The notes: a model not told the origin generated them from the sequence alone. A stretch of 64,000 nucleotides of DNA from Ariolimax columbianus (GCA_036924085.1 JAVGWX010000013.1:68813859-68877858), one strand, 5' to 3'; counted from the first letter of the stretch, positions 1 to 8,800 are shown. Translations and numbers: made by a program.

Positions 1-64
1 TTGATTTCTTCTCGGTTCAGCTCACTCTTTCCATCTTTCTGTAACACCACATCTCAAAAGCCTT
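1..64 (-). mobile_element. LINE reverse transcriptase C-terminal fragment
   Basis: Read on the minus strand from about 62 to 17, the codons give KAFEMWCYRKMERVS and then a stop. This resembles the common LINE block F-E-M-W-C-Y-R-K/R-M-L found after the RT domain, just downstream of the Y-G-C-E-T-W motif. Only about 15 residues are visible and the fragment runs off the window edge. The family is uncertain; a related piece lies near 28.8-29.0 kb. Confidence 0.45.
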
Positions 65-109
65 ATAGTATCTAAGACATATATACATATTAAAAACTGA
101 CAGACGCAT

Positions 110-410
110 ATGCAGACACATACACAGAGTCGAAGTTCCATCACAGTGGATACGCTGACTGAAGCCAGCAACTCTCAGATGGCTGCTTGCATCAAGGTCA
201 GCGAACCAAAGTTGACCGACACCTTGTTCCGTCACCAAACGTAGACCCTGGAAACAGCCTGCACTAACGCAGTCTGGCTAATCGAATATGGACTGCCTTG
301 TCGAGACAAACCATGTACCCACAAAACCCATCTGAAACGGGATGTGCCGGACCGAAAGGTACAATTCTCGCAGCGCTGCTGTTACCTGCAACATGGCGTC
401 TTTTTTTCCG
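110..410 (+). repeat. Diverged copy of interspersed repeat family A
   Basis: The stretch from about 130 to 395 aligns by eye with the family A copies near 18.75-19.1, 57.8-58.15 and 62.15-62.49 kb. Shared blocks include the segment around GGTCAGCGAACCAAAG, the CAGTCTGGCTAA block, and the GGACCGAAAGGT block at about 350. It is the most diverged copy in the window and ends in a GAA-rich tail near 420-435. No coding function is evident. Confidence 0.5.
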
Positions 411-540
411 GACGAACAACGAGGAAGAAGAAGCAGACACCGACACATGTAAAAGAATACATGAATGATAATGTGAAGGTAATATTAATAAGAGATAAAT
501 AAATACGACGCGTGTTGAAATGAAAACGGACCTTACCTTC

Positions 541-735
541 ATCATTTTTATATTGGTTTAGAAGATTATGTAGAGTTTGTAGACAACCATTTTCTTTTCC
601 ATTTCCTTTCTAAAAAAGCTATGCGCATCCAATCTATTCTTAAGTGCATTAATTGACCCTCCATCCACTACTTCCCGTGGCAATGCATTCCAAGCATTCA
701 CCACTCTCTGACTAAAAAAATATTTCCTAATATCT
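541..735 (-). mobile_element. CR1-like LINE, 3' end (downstream half of a split copy)
   Basis: Minus-strand translation contains DIRKYFFSQRVVNAWNALP followed by a REVVDGGSINALKNRLDAH-type segment, the very common C-terminal block of CR1/Rex-type LINE reverse transcriptases. The last ~35 bases carry the family 3' end (TCTTCTAAACCAATATAAA on the minus strand), also seen near 44.84, 39.42 and 25.53 kb. The other half of this copy lies at 2492-2660; an RNase H LINE inserted at 735-2491 separates them. The join is marked by a 13-bp direct repeat. Confidence 0.8.
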
Positions 736-2491
736 TCTTCTTCTTCTTCTGCGTACACAGTCAGACAGTAACCATTATTTTCTCGAAAAAAGCGGCGGTC
801 ATCCTGAGACTCTCGCCACTACCATAGAGCTTGTCTTGCAGTTCCACTGGCAATGGCCACATCTGCTCTCTCTGATACTCGTATGTCGGGCAGTTCTGCA
901 GCAGATGTTCAGTGGTCATTTTACCAGTACCGCACGGGCATTCGTCGGTACACCCTATCTTCAATTTGTTGAATAGGTGGTACCTCAGTCTGTTGTGGCC
1001 AGTGCGAAGTCTGAAGACAACGACCTGCTCTCTTCGGTTCAACTGGTAATAGGCATCGTTTTTGGTGTAACCAGTATGTTCGGTTTCCCATTTGGTCATG
1101 TATCTGGCTTTGATAAGCCGTTTTGACTCTTCGTACGTCATATTGGTATCTGTTTGTGGTAGCCTTGCACCTTCTTTTGCCAGTCTGTCTGCCTCCTCGT
1201 TGCCTTGGATGTTGCAGTGTGACGGAACCCACTGTACCACTACCCTTTTTGGTGCGGACTGCTGGCACAGTTTGCAGAGTGCTGCTCTTAAGTCATTAAG
1301 CTCAGTGTTTTTCTGGCTTTTTAGCACTGTGACTACTTCGAGAGCATCTGTCAGCAGGACTATATGGCTCTCATTTTCACTGTGTGTTACCATTTCTTCC
1401 ACTGCCGCCCTCAGTGCTTCTGCCTCCGCTCTGAAATTGCTTGTGTACTTACCAGTAGCGAATGACAGTGTTATTTTTCTGCCATTTGGTAGGTTCAGGA
1501 ATGCTCCTGCCCCTCCGTTCTGTGTAGTGTTTGTTACAGAACCGTCGGTGTATGCATGGGTCCAGTCCATGCTTGGGTAGCTTTTCGTTATGAAGCTTAG
1601 GGTAGTGTCTCTCCTTTCTTTTTCACTCTGGCAGTTTTTGTTTGCAATACCTGGTATATTTTCTACCACCTCTGGAAATATATCCTGCCGCCAAGTAGGT
1701 TTTCGTACAGTAGTGATGGGTTTTGGTGTTGTTAGTGCGTTTATGGGATCTTCGTGCATCTTTGCTTTGGCTATTTCTGCAAAGTTTCTCCGCTTTAGTT
1801 TCCCATTTCCCAAATTGTTTAGTCTCTGGTACATTGGATGGTCCGTCAGTCTTCTGAGTTTCTCTGACTGCAGCTGGGCTCTGCAGTCTCTTCTATCGGT
1901 CATGGATTGCAATTTTGTAATCTTTTCGAGTTCTACAATTGGCGTTGACTTCATGCCACCTGTTATAATTCTCATGGCTTGGTTTTGAAGTTTGTTAACT
2001 TTATCGAAGTTCGCCTTCGCTGCGGTTGTCCATGCCGCGATGCCATACTCGAGAACTGGTCTCACTCTTCCAGTGTACAGTTTCTTTAGTATGCCTTCGT
2101 CTGCTCCCCAGCTTGTGCCAGCAAGTTTTCTCATGATCGCCATTCTTTCTCTGGCTTTCATTCGGTTTCTCTCAATCTGACTTTTCCATGTCATGCGCCG
2201 ATCAAATGTGACTCCCAGATAGGTTGGGTTGTCGTTTGGCTGCAGGATTTTGCCATTCAGACTTAATTTGGTACTTTGGGGTTTTAATGAGAGCGAGAAT
2301 ATTGTGCACGTGGTTTTCTCCTCGTTTATTTTGACCAGCCATGAGTTTGCCCACTCTTCCAGCGATGTTAGGGCCGTCTGCATCCGATTTCTTGCTATGG
2401 TGAGATTCTTTTCAGAGGTCCACATAGCCAGATCGTCTGCAAACATTGAGCTATGGACTCTTCTTGGTATATTCTCTGTAATATCGTTTAT
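735..2491 (-). mobile_element. 5'-truncated RNase H LINE (family RNH-A), nested insertion
   Basis: The insertion lies between two copies of TTTCCTAATATCT (723-735 and 2492-2504), a 13-bp target-site duplication. On the minus strand it begins inside the RT domain, just before the F-A-D-D catalytic box, and ends with a short (GAA)n tail at about 735-750. Severe 5' truncation, a microsatellite tail and TSDs are the hallmarks of target-primed reverse transcription. The uninterrupted reading frame and perfect TSD suggest a recent insertion. RNase H after the RT places it near the I/Nimb-type LINEs; that clade is inferred, not proven. Confidence 0.9.
761..2446 (-). CDS. LINE ORF2 C-terminal part: RT palm, RNase H, CxC...H...C motif
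   Basis: An open frame of 561 codons. It also reads upstream to the insertion edge at 2490, so the Met is internal and the true N-terminus is missing. Residues 2-5 are the RT motif C box FADD. YLGVTFD at about 76-82 and the L-Y-x-x-x-V-R-P-V-L-E-Y-G block at 123-135 belong to the RT thumb. RNase H spans roughly 290-425 with all four acidic positions visible: D301 in AYTDGS, E341 or E343 in FRAEAEAL, D367 in TDALE, and D420 in GNEEADRL. H410 lies in WVPSHC. A C-x-C-x8-H-x4-C motif (503-519) follows, typical of RNase H LINE C-termini. With RT motifs A and B missing, the copy cannot be autonomous. All other long frames in this interval are antisense shadows. Confidence 0.9.
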   Translation of the reverse strand: MFADDLAMWTSEKNLTIARNRMQTALTSLEEWANSWLVKINEEKTTCTIFSLSLKPQSTKLSLNGKILQPNDNPTYLGVTFDRRMTWKSQIERNRMKARERMAIMRKLAGTSWGADEGILKKLYTGRVRPVLEYGIAAWTTAAKANFDKVNKLQNQAMRIITGGMKSTPIVELEKITKLQSMTDRRDCRAQLQSEKLRRLTDHPMYQRLNNLGNGKLKRRNFAEIAKAKMHEDPINALTTPKPITTVRKPTWRQDIFPEVVENIPGIANKNCQSEKERRDTTLSFITKSYPSMDWTHAYTDGSVTNTTQNGGAGAFLNLPNGRKITLSFATGKYTSNFRAEAEALRAAVEEMVTHSENESHIVLLTDALEVVTVLKSQKNTELNDLRAALCKLCQQSAPKRVVVQWVPSHCNIQGNEEADRLAKEGARLPQTDTNMTYEESKRLIKARYMTKWETEHTGYTKNDAYYQLNRREQVVVFRLRTGHNRLRYHLFNKLKIGCTDECPCGTGKMTTEHLLQNCPTYEYQREQMWPLPVELQDKLYGSGESLRMTAAFFEKIMVTV

Positions 2492-2660
2492 TTTCCTAAT
2501 ATCTAATCTGGACCTTTCTTTAGTTAATTTGTAGCTATGCCCTCTTGTTCTTGTTGGTGGTTGTATTTTGAAAAAACAAACTTGATATAGTCTAATTTAT
2601 CCGTTACTTTGATTATCTTATAAACATGAATAAAGTCACCTCGAATTCTTCGAAACCTAA
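2492..2660 (-). mobile_element. CR1-like LINE, RT C-terminal part (upstream half of split copy)
   Basis: Minus-strand codons give RRIRGDFIHVYKIIKV, then a K-L-D-Y-I-K-F-V-F stretch, and after a frameshift TRGHSYKLTKERSRLDIRK. This is the R-L-R-G-D-L-I-x-V-Y-K-I block of CR1-like reverse transcriptases and joins directly to the fragment at 541-735 when the intervening insertion is removed. A paralogous stretch on the plus strand at 44.42-44.88 kb supports the assignment. Confidence 0.8.
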
Positions 2661-2818
2661 CTACAGCAAGTGAATATACGTACGATGCGCATGATGACGT
2701 CACATCTAGTGTATACAGCACATACCAACCATCAAGTTTGCAAAATGTTATTATCCTCCGTCTCATAGTTTCCTCAGCAGACCGTTGAAACACGGCGGAT
2801 GTGATTCGGAATCCGTCC
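2661..2818. other. Unassigned spacer
   Basis: I see no motif, SINE head or tandem structure here. It may be more decayed CR1-like sequence upstream of the recognisable RT block. Confidence 0.3.
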
Positions 2819-3076
2819 AGAGTTGATCAGCGAGCGGTGATTCGGTTTCTAACAGCTAAAGGATGTTGACCAGTTGATACTCATCACAGAATGCAGACAG
2901 TGTATGGTGACAAAATTGTGTCGAAGACAACAGTGAAGAACTGGATAACGATGTTTAAAGAAGGACGTGAGTAAACGAAAGATCTTCCGAGACCAGGTCA
3001 GACCCATTTTGTTGCGTCAGAAGATGCCATCGCCAAAATGTATGCATCAATTCGGGTGGACCGTCGCCTGAGCTTA
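2819..3076 (+). pseudogene. Mariner/SETMAR-type transposase N-terminal HTH fragment
   Basis: The plus frame beginning at 2819 reads RVDQRAVIRFLTAKG, then a segment with HRMQTVYGD, VSKTTVKNWITMFKEGRE, LPRPGQ and IRVDRRLSL. This order (E/D-Q-R-A-x-I-R-F-L, x-Y-G-D, S-x-x-T-V-x-x-W, F-K-E-G-R, D-x-P-R-P-G) matches the N-terminal helix-turn-helix region of mariner-type transposases (HTH_48 family), which binds the terminal inverted repeats. Two in-frame stops interrupt it: TGA near 2867 and TAA near 2972. No DDE/D catalytic region follows; the frame runs into a zinc finger. It cannot encode a working transposase. Confidence 0.65.
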
Positions 3077-3193
3077 CGTTCGCAACCATCCGATGCCGCA
3101 AACTGTCCTGACTTTCCTTGTACACACTGTGGAAGACGCTTCTCTGCAAGGATTGATCTTACGAGCCACATTCGTTACCGTCATGGACTGTAG
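3077..3193 (+). pseudogene. C2H2 zinc-finger terminus in frame with the HTH fragment
   Basis: Continuing the frame from 2819, codons give CPDFPCTHCGRRFSARIDL, then TSHIRYRHGL and a stop. The spacing C-x2-C-x12-H-x4-H fits a C2H2 finger. The phrase C-G-R-x-F-x-A/S-R-I-x-L-x-S-H is the finger often found at the extreme C-terminus of LINE polyproteins. It may be a LINE 3' end joined to a mariner fragment, or part of a once continuous coding sequence. Confidence 0.6.
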
Positions 3194-3836
3194 TTGCATA
3201 CCTTTTCTTTCAAAGTACAATTACTATCGTCTGACAAGACGGACAGAGCCAATATAATAGCCGAAGCCTTTGGCTACCCAGCAACAGACATTAAACATGC
3301 CTAATGAATACCAGAATCCCAAGTATGCCAAGGGGTTTAAGGCATTCCATACGGAAGTTTAAACGATCCTCTAGCGCAAACAAGTCTTGATCATCAGTGC
3401 AGATTGAGACGAAGTCAACGGCCCTGTGATTAATTACACCCATTTGTCCATAATAATTGAAATTGTTGGTGACTGTAGATCAGAAGTTATTCGTAATTAT
3501 CATTAAGGTGTTGACGGAAGCGACCACGGAGTTCAAATCCAGTCTCCCAATGTATTTAATATTGCAGATGTGGCCAAAAATAGCGAAGATTAGATTGCGT
3601 GACTCGTGGGCGAAACTCAATTTTATCGAACGTGTTTGGACAACATAGGGATACGTTATACAACTACGCTTGCTGTATCAGGGAGCGGTACTGTAGTGAT
3701 CCCTGAAGTGAGTTTTGAGTCGGTTTCTGACTAATAAGTCACGCATGTTTCTGTCACGCGTGTAGGTTACCAGAGGAGGATACGCAAATACGACACAACT
3801 GGAAAGATCGAAACGAAGGATAGAAAAAAGGGAACG
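3194..3836. other. Unassigned stretch
   Basis: No recognisable coding motif, tandem array or SINE head was found on either strand. The short open frames show no family features. Confidence 0.3.
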
Positions 3837-4082
3837 ATGTGGGCTAGTAGTTATATGACACGGCACGCAACCCGAAGGTGCTCGGTTCGCTCCCCATTTA
3901 CATCACCGGCCGTTACCCCGGGGAAGCAAACCCTTAGAAAATGCAGGATTAAACAGACTCTTACAAAAAATGCGTGCCAAAGTCGAATTCACTGGGCTGA
4001 CAGGTGCTAAATAGAAACATGGTGCAAGGCTCTGGGGAATAGTAAATAAGGCAAATGCAAAAAAAAAGACAAAATAGAAAGG
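3837..4082 (+). mobile_element. tRNA-derived SINE, family S1, copy 1
   Basis: It starts with a pol III box A-like GATGTGGGCTAGTAGTTA, followed about 40 bp later by a box B-like GGTTCGCTCCC. The body (CACCGGCCGTTACCCC, GCAAACCCTTAGAAAATGCAGG) matches the second copy at 21747-21997 along its length. It ends in an A-rich tail (GCAAAAAAAAAGACAAAA). The tRNA-like half is too diverged to be a functional tRNA. It abuts a LINE 3' fragment on the opposite strand. Confidence 0.75.
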
Positions 4083-4104
4083 AAAATGGTGCAATAAGAT
4101 CTGG

Positions 4105-4261
4105 CGGACAGAGAAGTTGCATACGTATCGTGTCCTTTATTGAACGTCGCTCCCATCACAGTATGTCTGAAATAAATTGTTACCCTTGGCAAAACTCTAG
4201 CCTCTGCCATAGTCATACCATGCATATGCGAGGTCTGCAATGCGCTTTTGGTCCATGACAT
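4105..4261 (-). mobile_element. LINE 3'-terminal fragment
   Basis: Minus-strand codons give HGMTMAEARVLPRVTIYFRH, then TVMGATFNKGHDT. This is the same C-terminal block (MT-x-x-E-A-G-x-x-x-x-R-x-x-F-R, M-G-A-T) seen in the LINE ends at 49.6 and 52.2 kb. It abuts a different RT fragment at about 4225-4260, giving a chimeric join without an obvious signature. Confidence 0.55.
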
Positions 4262-5822
4262 TGCTCAAATGGTGGAAGACAAGGCGGTTTAGAATTCAGT
4301 CGATGGCTCGACAGAAAAGGTCAGGGGCAAAGATACAACCATGCCTTATCCCCGAAGATCTTGGGGACCTGGCAGAGAGAGTGCCACCTAGGCGGACTCT
4401 GGAACCGCGTCCCTTATGAAGTTCAGCAGTGGGGCAGGAGTTCCGATGCCTTCTAGGGCTTTCTAGAGAGCGGACCTATCGACCGAATCGAATGCAGCCT
4501 TTTTATCCACGTAAGCAACGCAGAGTGGGCGGTTGAATGCATGGTGCAGCTCAGCCAGGAGCCGGAAAGCAAGAATGATATCCCCAGTTGATCTATCCAG
4601 GGTGAACCCAAACTGACGGGGACGGTGTTTTGCGATCAGGAGTGGCTTGAGCCGGGCCAGCAACACATGTGGGGTCAGTGGTGGCTTGAGTCGGGCAAGT
4701 AGCACATGTGTGATCAGGGGTGGCTTGATCCGGGACATCAGCACATGTGTGATCAGGAGTGGCTTGAGCCGGGCCAGCACATGTGTGATCAGGAGTGGCT
4801 TGAGCCGGGCCAGCAGCACATGTGGGGTCAGTGGTGGCTTGGGCCAGTAGCACATGTATGATCAGGGGTGGCTTGATCCGGGACATCAGCACATGTGTGA
4901 TCAGGGGTGGCTTGATCCGGGCCAGCAGCAGATGTGTGATAAGGGGTGACTTGATCCGGGCCAGCAGCACATGTGTGATCAGGGGTGGCTTGAGCCTGGA
5001 CAGCAGCACATGTGTGATCAGGGGTGACTTGAGCCGGGACATCAGCACATGTCTGATCAGGGGTGGCTTGAGCCGGGACAGCAACACATGTGGGGTCAGT
5101 GGTGGCTTGAGTCGGGCAAGTAGCACATGTGTGATCAGGGGTGGCTTGATCCGGGACATCAGCACATGTGTGATCAGGAGTGGCTTGAGCCGGGCCAGCA
5201 CATGTGTGATCAGGAGTGGCTTGAGCCGGGCCAGCAGCACATGTGGGGTCAGTGGTGGCTTGGGCCAGTAGCACATGTATGATCAGGGGTGGCTTGATCC
5301 AGGACATCAGCACATGTGTGATCAGGGGTGGCTTGAGTCGGGCCAGCAGCACATGTGTGATCAGGGGTGGCTTGAGTCGGGACAGCAGCACATGTGTGAT
5401 CAGGGGTGGCTTGAGTCGGGCCAGCAGCACATGTGTGGTCAGAGGTGGCTTGAGCCGGGCCAGCAGCACATGTGTGATTATGAGTGGCTTTAGTCGGGCC
5501 AGCAGCACATGTGTGATCAGGGGTGGCTTGAGTCGGGCCAGCAGCACATGTGGGGTTAGTGGTGGCTTGAGTCGGGCCAGCAGCACATGTCTGATCAGGA
5601 GTGGCTTGAGCCGGGACAGCAGCACATGTCTGATCAGGGGTGGCTTGAGCCGGTACAGCAGCACATGTGCAAATACCTTGTCGCGGACTGAAAGTAGTGT
5701 GGTTGGTCTATAGTTGTTGCAGCCCTTACGGCCCCCCCCCCCCTTGCACTGGTAAAGGGCAACAACTGTTCCATCTTGTCAATCTGCGGGAATTTGTTCT
5801 GTTCTCCAGACTTGTAAAAAGA
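4225..5822 (-). mobile_element. LINE reverse transcriptase fragment interrupted by its own minisatellite
   Basis: Minus strand, 5' to 3': VWRTEQIPADWQDGTVVALY, a G-C-N-N-Y-R-P-T-T-L-L-S-V-R-D-K-V-F-A block (5822-5673), then a 39-bp array (5672-4622). The frame resumes with RQFGFTLDRSTGDIILAF, VAYVDKKAAFDSVDRSAL (RT motif A), and RHGCIFAPDLFCRAIDWIL (motif B) down to a degenerate motif C (IADLAYA). These are the finger and palm blocks of a LINE RT in the right order. A poly-C tract near 5731 and frameshifts show decay. In related LINEs K-V-F-A is followed by H-V-L-L-A-R-L, which is exactly what the array units encode. Confidence 0.75.
4622..5672. repeat. 39-bp minisatellite, about 27 copies, seeded in LINE RT codons
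   Basis: The unit is 39 bp (core GGTGGCTTGAGCCGGGCC plus CAGCACATGTGTGATCAG), that is 13 codons. On the minus strand each unit reads HVLLARLKPPLIT, the residues expected immediately after KVFA in the flanking RT. A block of at least 230 bp starting near 4661 recurs 421 bp downstream near 5082, a higher-order duplication. Because the period is a multiple of three, long open frames run through the array on both strands; they are by-products, not genes. Confidence 0.9.
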
Positions 5823-6380
5823 GAGAAGATACGGACTTGGGGAGGGAAGAAACGAGATGTCACGCAGTCTTGGGGAGGGAAGAAAGGAAATGTCACGCGG
5901 TCTTGGGGAGGAGAGAAACGAGACGTCACACGGGCTTGGGGAGGGAAGAAACGAGAAGTCACGCGGATTTTGGGAGGAAAGAAACGAGAAGTCACGCGGA
6001 TTTGGGGATGGAAGAAACGAGATGCCACGCGGACTTGGGGAGGGAAGAAACGAGATGTCACGCGGACTTGGGGAAGGAAGAAACGAGACGTCACACGGGC
6101 TTGGGGAGGGAGGAAACGAGAAGTCAAGCAGATTTGGTGAGGAAAGAAACGGGATGTCACACGGACTTTGGGAGGGAAGAAACGAGATGCCACGCGGACT
6201 TTGGGATGGAAAAAATGAGATGTCATGGGGATTTGGGGAGGAAAGAAACGAGATGTCACATGGACTTGGGGAGGGAAGAAGCGAGATGGCACACGGACTT
6301 GGGGAGGAATGAAACGAGATGTCACACGGACTTGGGGACGGAAGAAACGAGAAGTCACACGGATATTGGGATAGGAGAGA
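5823..6380. repeat. 33-bp minisatellite, about 17 copies
   Basis: The unit is GGAGGGAAGAAACGAGATG plus TCACGCGGACTTGG, 33 bp (11 codons), with substitutions between copies. It abuts the RT codons VWRTEQIP at 5822. The last partial unit (ACTTGTAAAAAGAGAGAAG) overlaps that coding edge, so the array may have been seeded there; the match is weaker than for the 39-bp array. The open frames through it are repeat artefacts. Confidence 0.85.
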
Positions 6381-6591
6381 GGCATACTGAAATAGATATA
6401 GAGATATAATAAAATATTTGAAGAGAGGTAATCAAAGGAAGAAAATCAGAAAAGAGACACAGAGACTGTCTTTTGTATAGGTGATCTGTATCTACACCCA
6501 TCTACAGCCACCTGTTTCTCTGTGACAGTCTGTACATGTGACCACACGGGAGAGGAGACAAATGATCGGTTAAGTGATTATCAGGTTATGT
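6381..6591. repeat. Purine-rich flank shared with the 42.2-kb locus
   Basis: AGAGA-rich sequence followed by CACCTGTTTCTCTGTGACA and a short unique stretch. A similar succession (AGAGA-rich, CACCTGTCTCTCTGCGACA, then the 38-bp satellite) occurs at about 42.18-42.37 kb, so the satellite and its left flank travelled together. Confidence 0.55.
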
Positions 6592-7230
6592 AAGTCAAGG
6601 TCATGTGAAACATACTGATCAGACAATGTTAGTCAAGGTCATATAAAACATACTGATCAGACTATTTTAGTCAAGGTCACGTGAAACATACTGATCAGAC
6701 AATGTTAGTCAAGGTCATATAAAACATACTGATCGGACTATATTAGTCAAGGTCACGTGAAACATACTGAACAGACAATGTTAGTCAAGGTCATATAAAA
6801 CATACTGATCAGACAATGTTATTCAAGGTCATATAAAACATACTGATCAGACTATATTAGTCAAGGTCACGTGAAACATACTGATCAGACAATGTTAGTC
6901 AAGGTCATATAAAACATACTGATCAGACAATGTTATTCAGGGTCATGTGAAACATACTAATCAGATTATGTTAGTCAGGGTCAGGTAAAACACACTGATC
7001 AGACTATGTTAGTCAGGCCCAGGTAAAAGATACTGACCACACTATGTTAATCAGGCCCAGGTAAAACACACTGATCAGACTATGTTAGTCAGGCCCAGGT
7101 AAAAGATACTGACCACACTATGTTAATAAGGCCCAGGTAAAACACACCGTTCAGACTATGTTAGCTAGGCCCAGGTAAAACACACTGATCAGACATATTA
7201 GTCAGGCCCAGTTAAAACAAACTGATCAGG
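6592..7230. repeat. 38-bp satellite, about 17 copies
   Basis: The unit is about 38 bp, built around CATACTGATCAGACAATG and TTAGTCAAGGTCA, and carries the palindrome CTGATCAG. Two subtypes occur: TCAAGGTCATATAAAACAT in the left part and TCAGGCCCAGGTAAAACAC in the right. The same family forms an array at 42.4-42.8 kb and, in reverse orientation, a longer-unit array at 27.1-27.4 kb. Confidence 0.9.
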
Positions 7231-7249
7231 TAACCGAAAACTACCTGTA

Positions 7250-7470
7250 CTAGATTGTTATTCGTAATGTTACTTCCAACGCCTTCCAAGTCCTGGGGAA
7301 GGTAGATGGCATATTGAGTAAGAATACCATTATGTTGAAACACCGGAAATATTCTATAGATCTTTCACGTAGTTGTTTCAATGTGAATGAGGTATTAATG
7401 CAGCCCACTCTCTTGCAGAATCCAATTTGAGTTTTGTTCTGTTTAAATTTCATAATAAGGCTTATTGTTT
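7250..7470 (-). mobile_element. Possible LINE RT fragment (finger region)
   Basis: Minus-strand codons include QIGFCKRVGCINTSFTLKQL followed by RERSIEY. This resembles the LINE RT block Q-x-G-F-R-x-G-x-G-C-x-D-x-I-F-T-L-R-Q-L that precedes motif A. Downstream residues no longer fit the consensus, so the fragment is short and decayed. Confidence 0.4.
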
Positions 7471-7990
7471 GTATTTTTTTTCTTCTCATTTTGTTCTTCT
7501 TCTTCTCCTTGTTCTTATATTGTTCTTCATCTTAATCATGATGTTCTTCGTTTCTTCTTTACTTCTTCTTCTTCTTCTTCTTCTTCATCTTTCTTATTTT
7601 TCCTGATCTTGATATTTTTCGTTTTTTTCTTCGTTTCTTCTTCGTTTTTTTTCTTCTTTTGCAATTTCTTCTTCTTTGTTTCTTCTTCTTCCATTTTTTG
7701 TTCTAATTTCGCTTCTGCTTCTTTTTTTTTCCTTCGTCTTATTCGTCTTCGTCTTCTCTTTCTCCTTGGTTTCCTCTTCTTCGTTTATTTTTCTTTTTTG
7801 TCTTCGCCTTCCTCCACGTCCTCCACTACTTCCTTCTTTTATTCTTCTCAACTTTTCCCTTCCATTCCTCCTTATCTTCATGCTGCTCATCTGTCTCCCG
7901 CTTGTTGCTTCCTTTTCTTCCTTTCTTCATCCTTCCTTTTCTCCTCCTCTGTCTTCCTCCACTCTTCCTCTCTTCCTTATCCCCTGTTGT
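7471..7990. repeat. TTC/CTT-rich low-complexity tract
   Basis: A degenerate polypyrimidine run dominated by TTC and TTTC on the plus strand. All open frames within it are simple Ser/Phe/Leu-rich or Glu/Lys/Arg-rich artefacts. It might be a degraded GAA-type LINE tail, but no LINE coding sequence is attached. Confidence 0.85.
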
Positions 7991-8177
7991 TTCCATGGCG
8001 GGGCTTGTCTAGTCATGTTTGATAGTGATTTCCATAGCTATTGTCCCCTCCAATCCCTTTTCCTAGGTTTGACCAGTTGCCCCACGGGTTATTGTTAGCC
8101 CCTCTCAGGAAGGTCTTCACTCCTTACCATGGCATGGCAGCCTAACCAGCCCCGTATACATTTATTCTTCCAACATA
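7991..8177. other. Unassigned stretch before SINE
   Basis: No gene or repeat unit recognised. It contains the left flank of the SINE at 8186-8468, including the left TSD at 8178-8185. Confidence 0.3.
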
Positions 8178-8185
8178 GTAGCACA

Positions 8186-8468
8186 TAAAAGTAAAAAGTA
8201 AAGTAAAGTAACCCATAGCATTACTGCCGTAGGGGTGTGAGGTGTTAGCGATCTCACATTTCAAAGGCTCGGCTATATGAGGGCGGTAGCCATCTCCTCT
8301 CCCTCGCCGCTTTTACTTCCCGGACTGAACCGGTACCCATTTAAGGCTGGGTCGACCCGGGACCCATTGCGGTCTGAAAAAAACATTACCGCCTCAACTG
8401 GGGAATGAACCCAGGACCACTCAGATGCGAAGCCAGCGCGCTAACCACTGCGCTACGCGGCTCTCTAT
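8186..8468 (-). mobile_element. tRNA-derived SINE, family S4, with central domain
   Basis: On the minus strand the head reads GAGCCGCGTAGCGCAGTGG (box A) and, about 40 bp on, GGGTTCATTCCC (box B). The body contains CGACCCAGCCTTAAATGGGT and TCCGGGAAGTAAAAG, a central block also found in the elements at 27585-27890 and 40645-40800. The 3' tail is (TACTT)n-like near 8186-8210. An 8-bp direct repeat GTAGCACA flanks it (8178-8185 and 8469-8476), a probable TSD. Confidence 0.8.
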
Positions 8469-8476
8469 GTAGCACA

Positions 8477-8800
8477 CATTAATGAGAATATACGAGAGAG
8501 TGTTAAAACAGCAATAGGGCCATTTGAAGACCTTTTGGCAACGGTCAATAACCGGGAACTGGCTTGGTACGGTTGCACATGGAGATCAAATACGATCCTC
8601 CACGGAATGGTCCAAGGCTGGTGACGAAGAAGTCACAAACAAGAGGTGGGAGGACAACATTCAAGAATGGACCAATCTTCGACAAGAGGAGGCACAGATA
8701 GCGACCGTTGACAAAAAAGGGCCGGCGTGGGGTTGTGGGGGAGTCTTCATATGTGCCTCAACAACCTGACCATTTACTTGATAGGCATCTAAAGACTCAA
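8477..8800 (+). mobile_element. LINE RT C-terminal fragment
   Basis: Plus codons give VKTAIGPFEDLLATVNNREL, then AWYG, and after frameshifts an ILHGMVQG and R-W-E-D-N-I-Q-E-W-T-like stretch. This is the LINE C-terminal block A-I-G-P-Y-D-D-L-L-x-x-x-K-x-R-x-L-x-W-Y-G-H...R-W-E-D-N-I-x-E-W. A better-preserved relative lies at 36.8-37.3 kb. Confidence 0.6.

Noticed and set aside
1092..2534. Plus-strand open frames of 60-160 codons
   Set aside because: They are antisense shadows of the RNase H LINE ORF on the minus strand.
4593..5713. Long open frames on both strands in the 39-bp array
   Set aside because: They are a consequence of a 13-codon period. Only the minus-strand frame has meaning, as an iterated RT segment, and it is not a gene.
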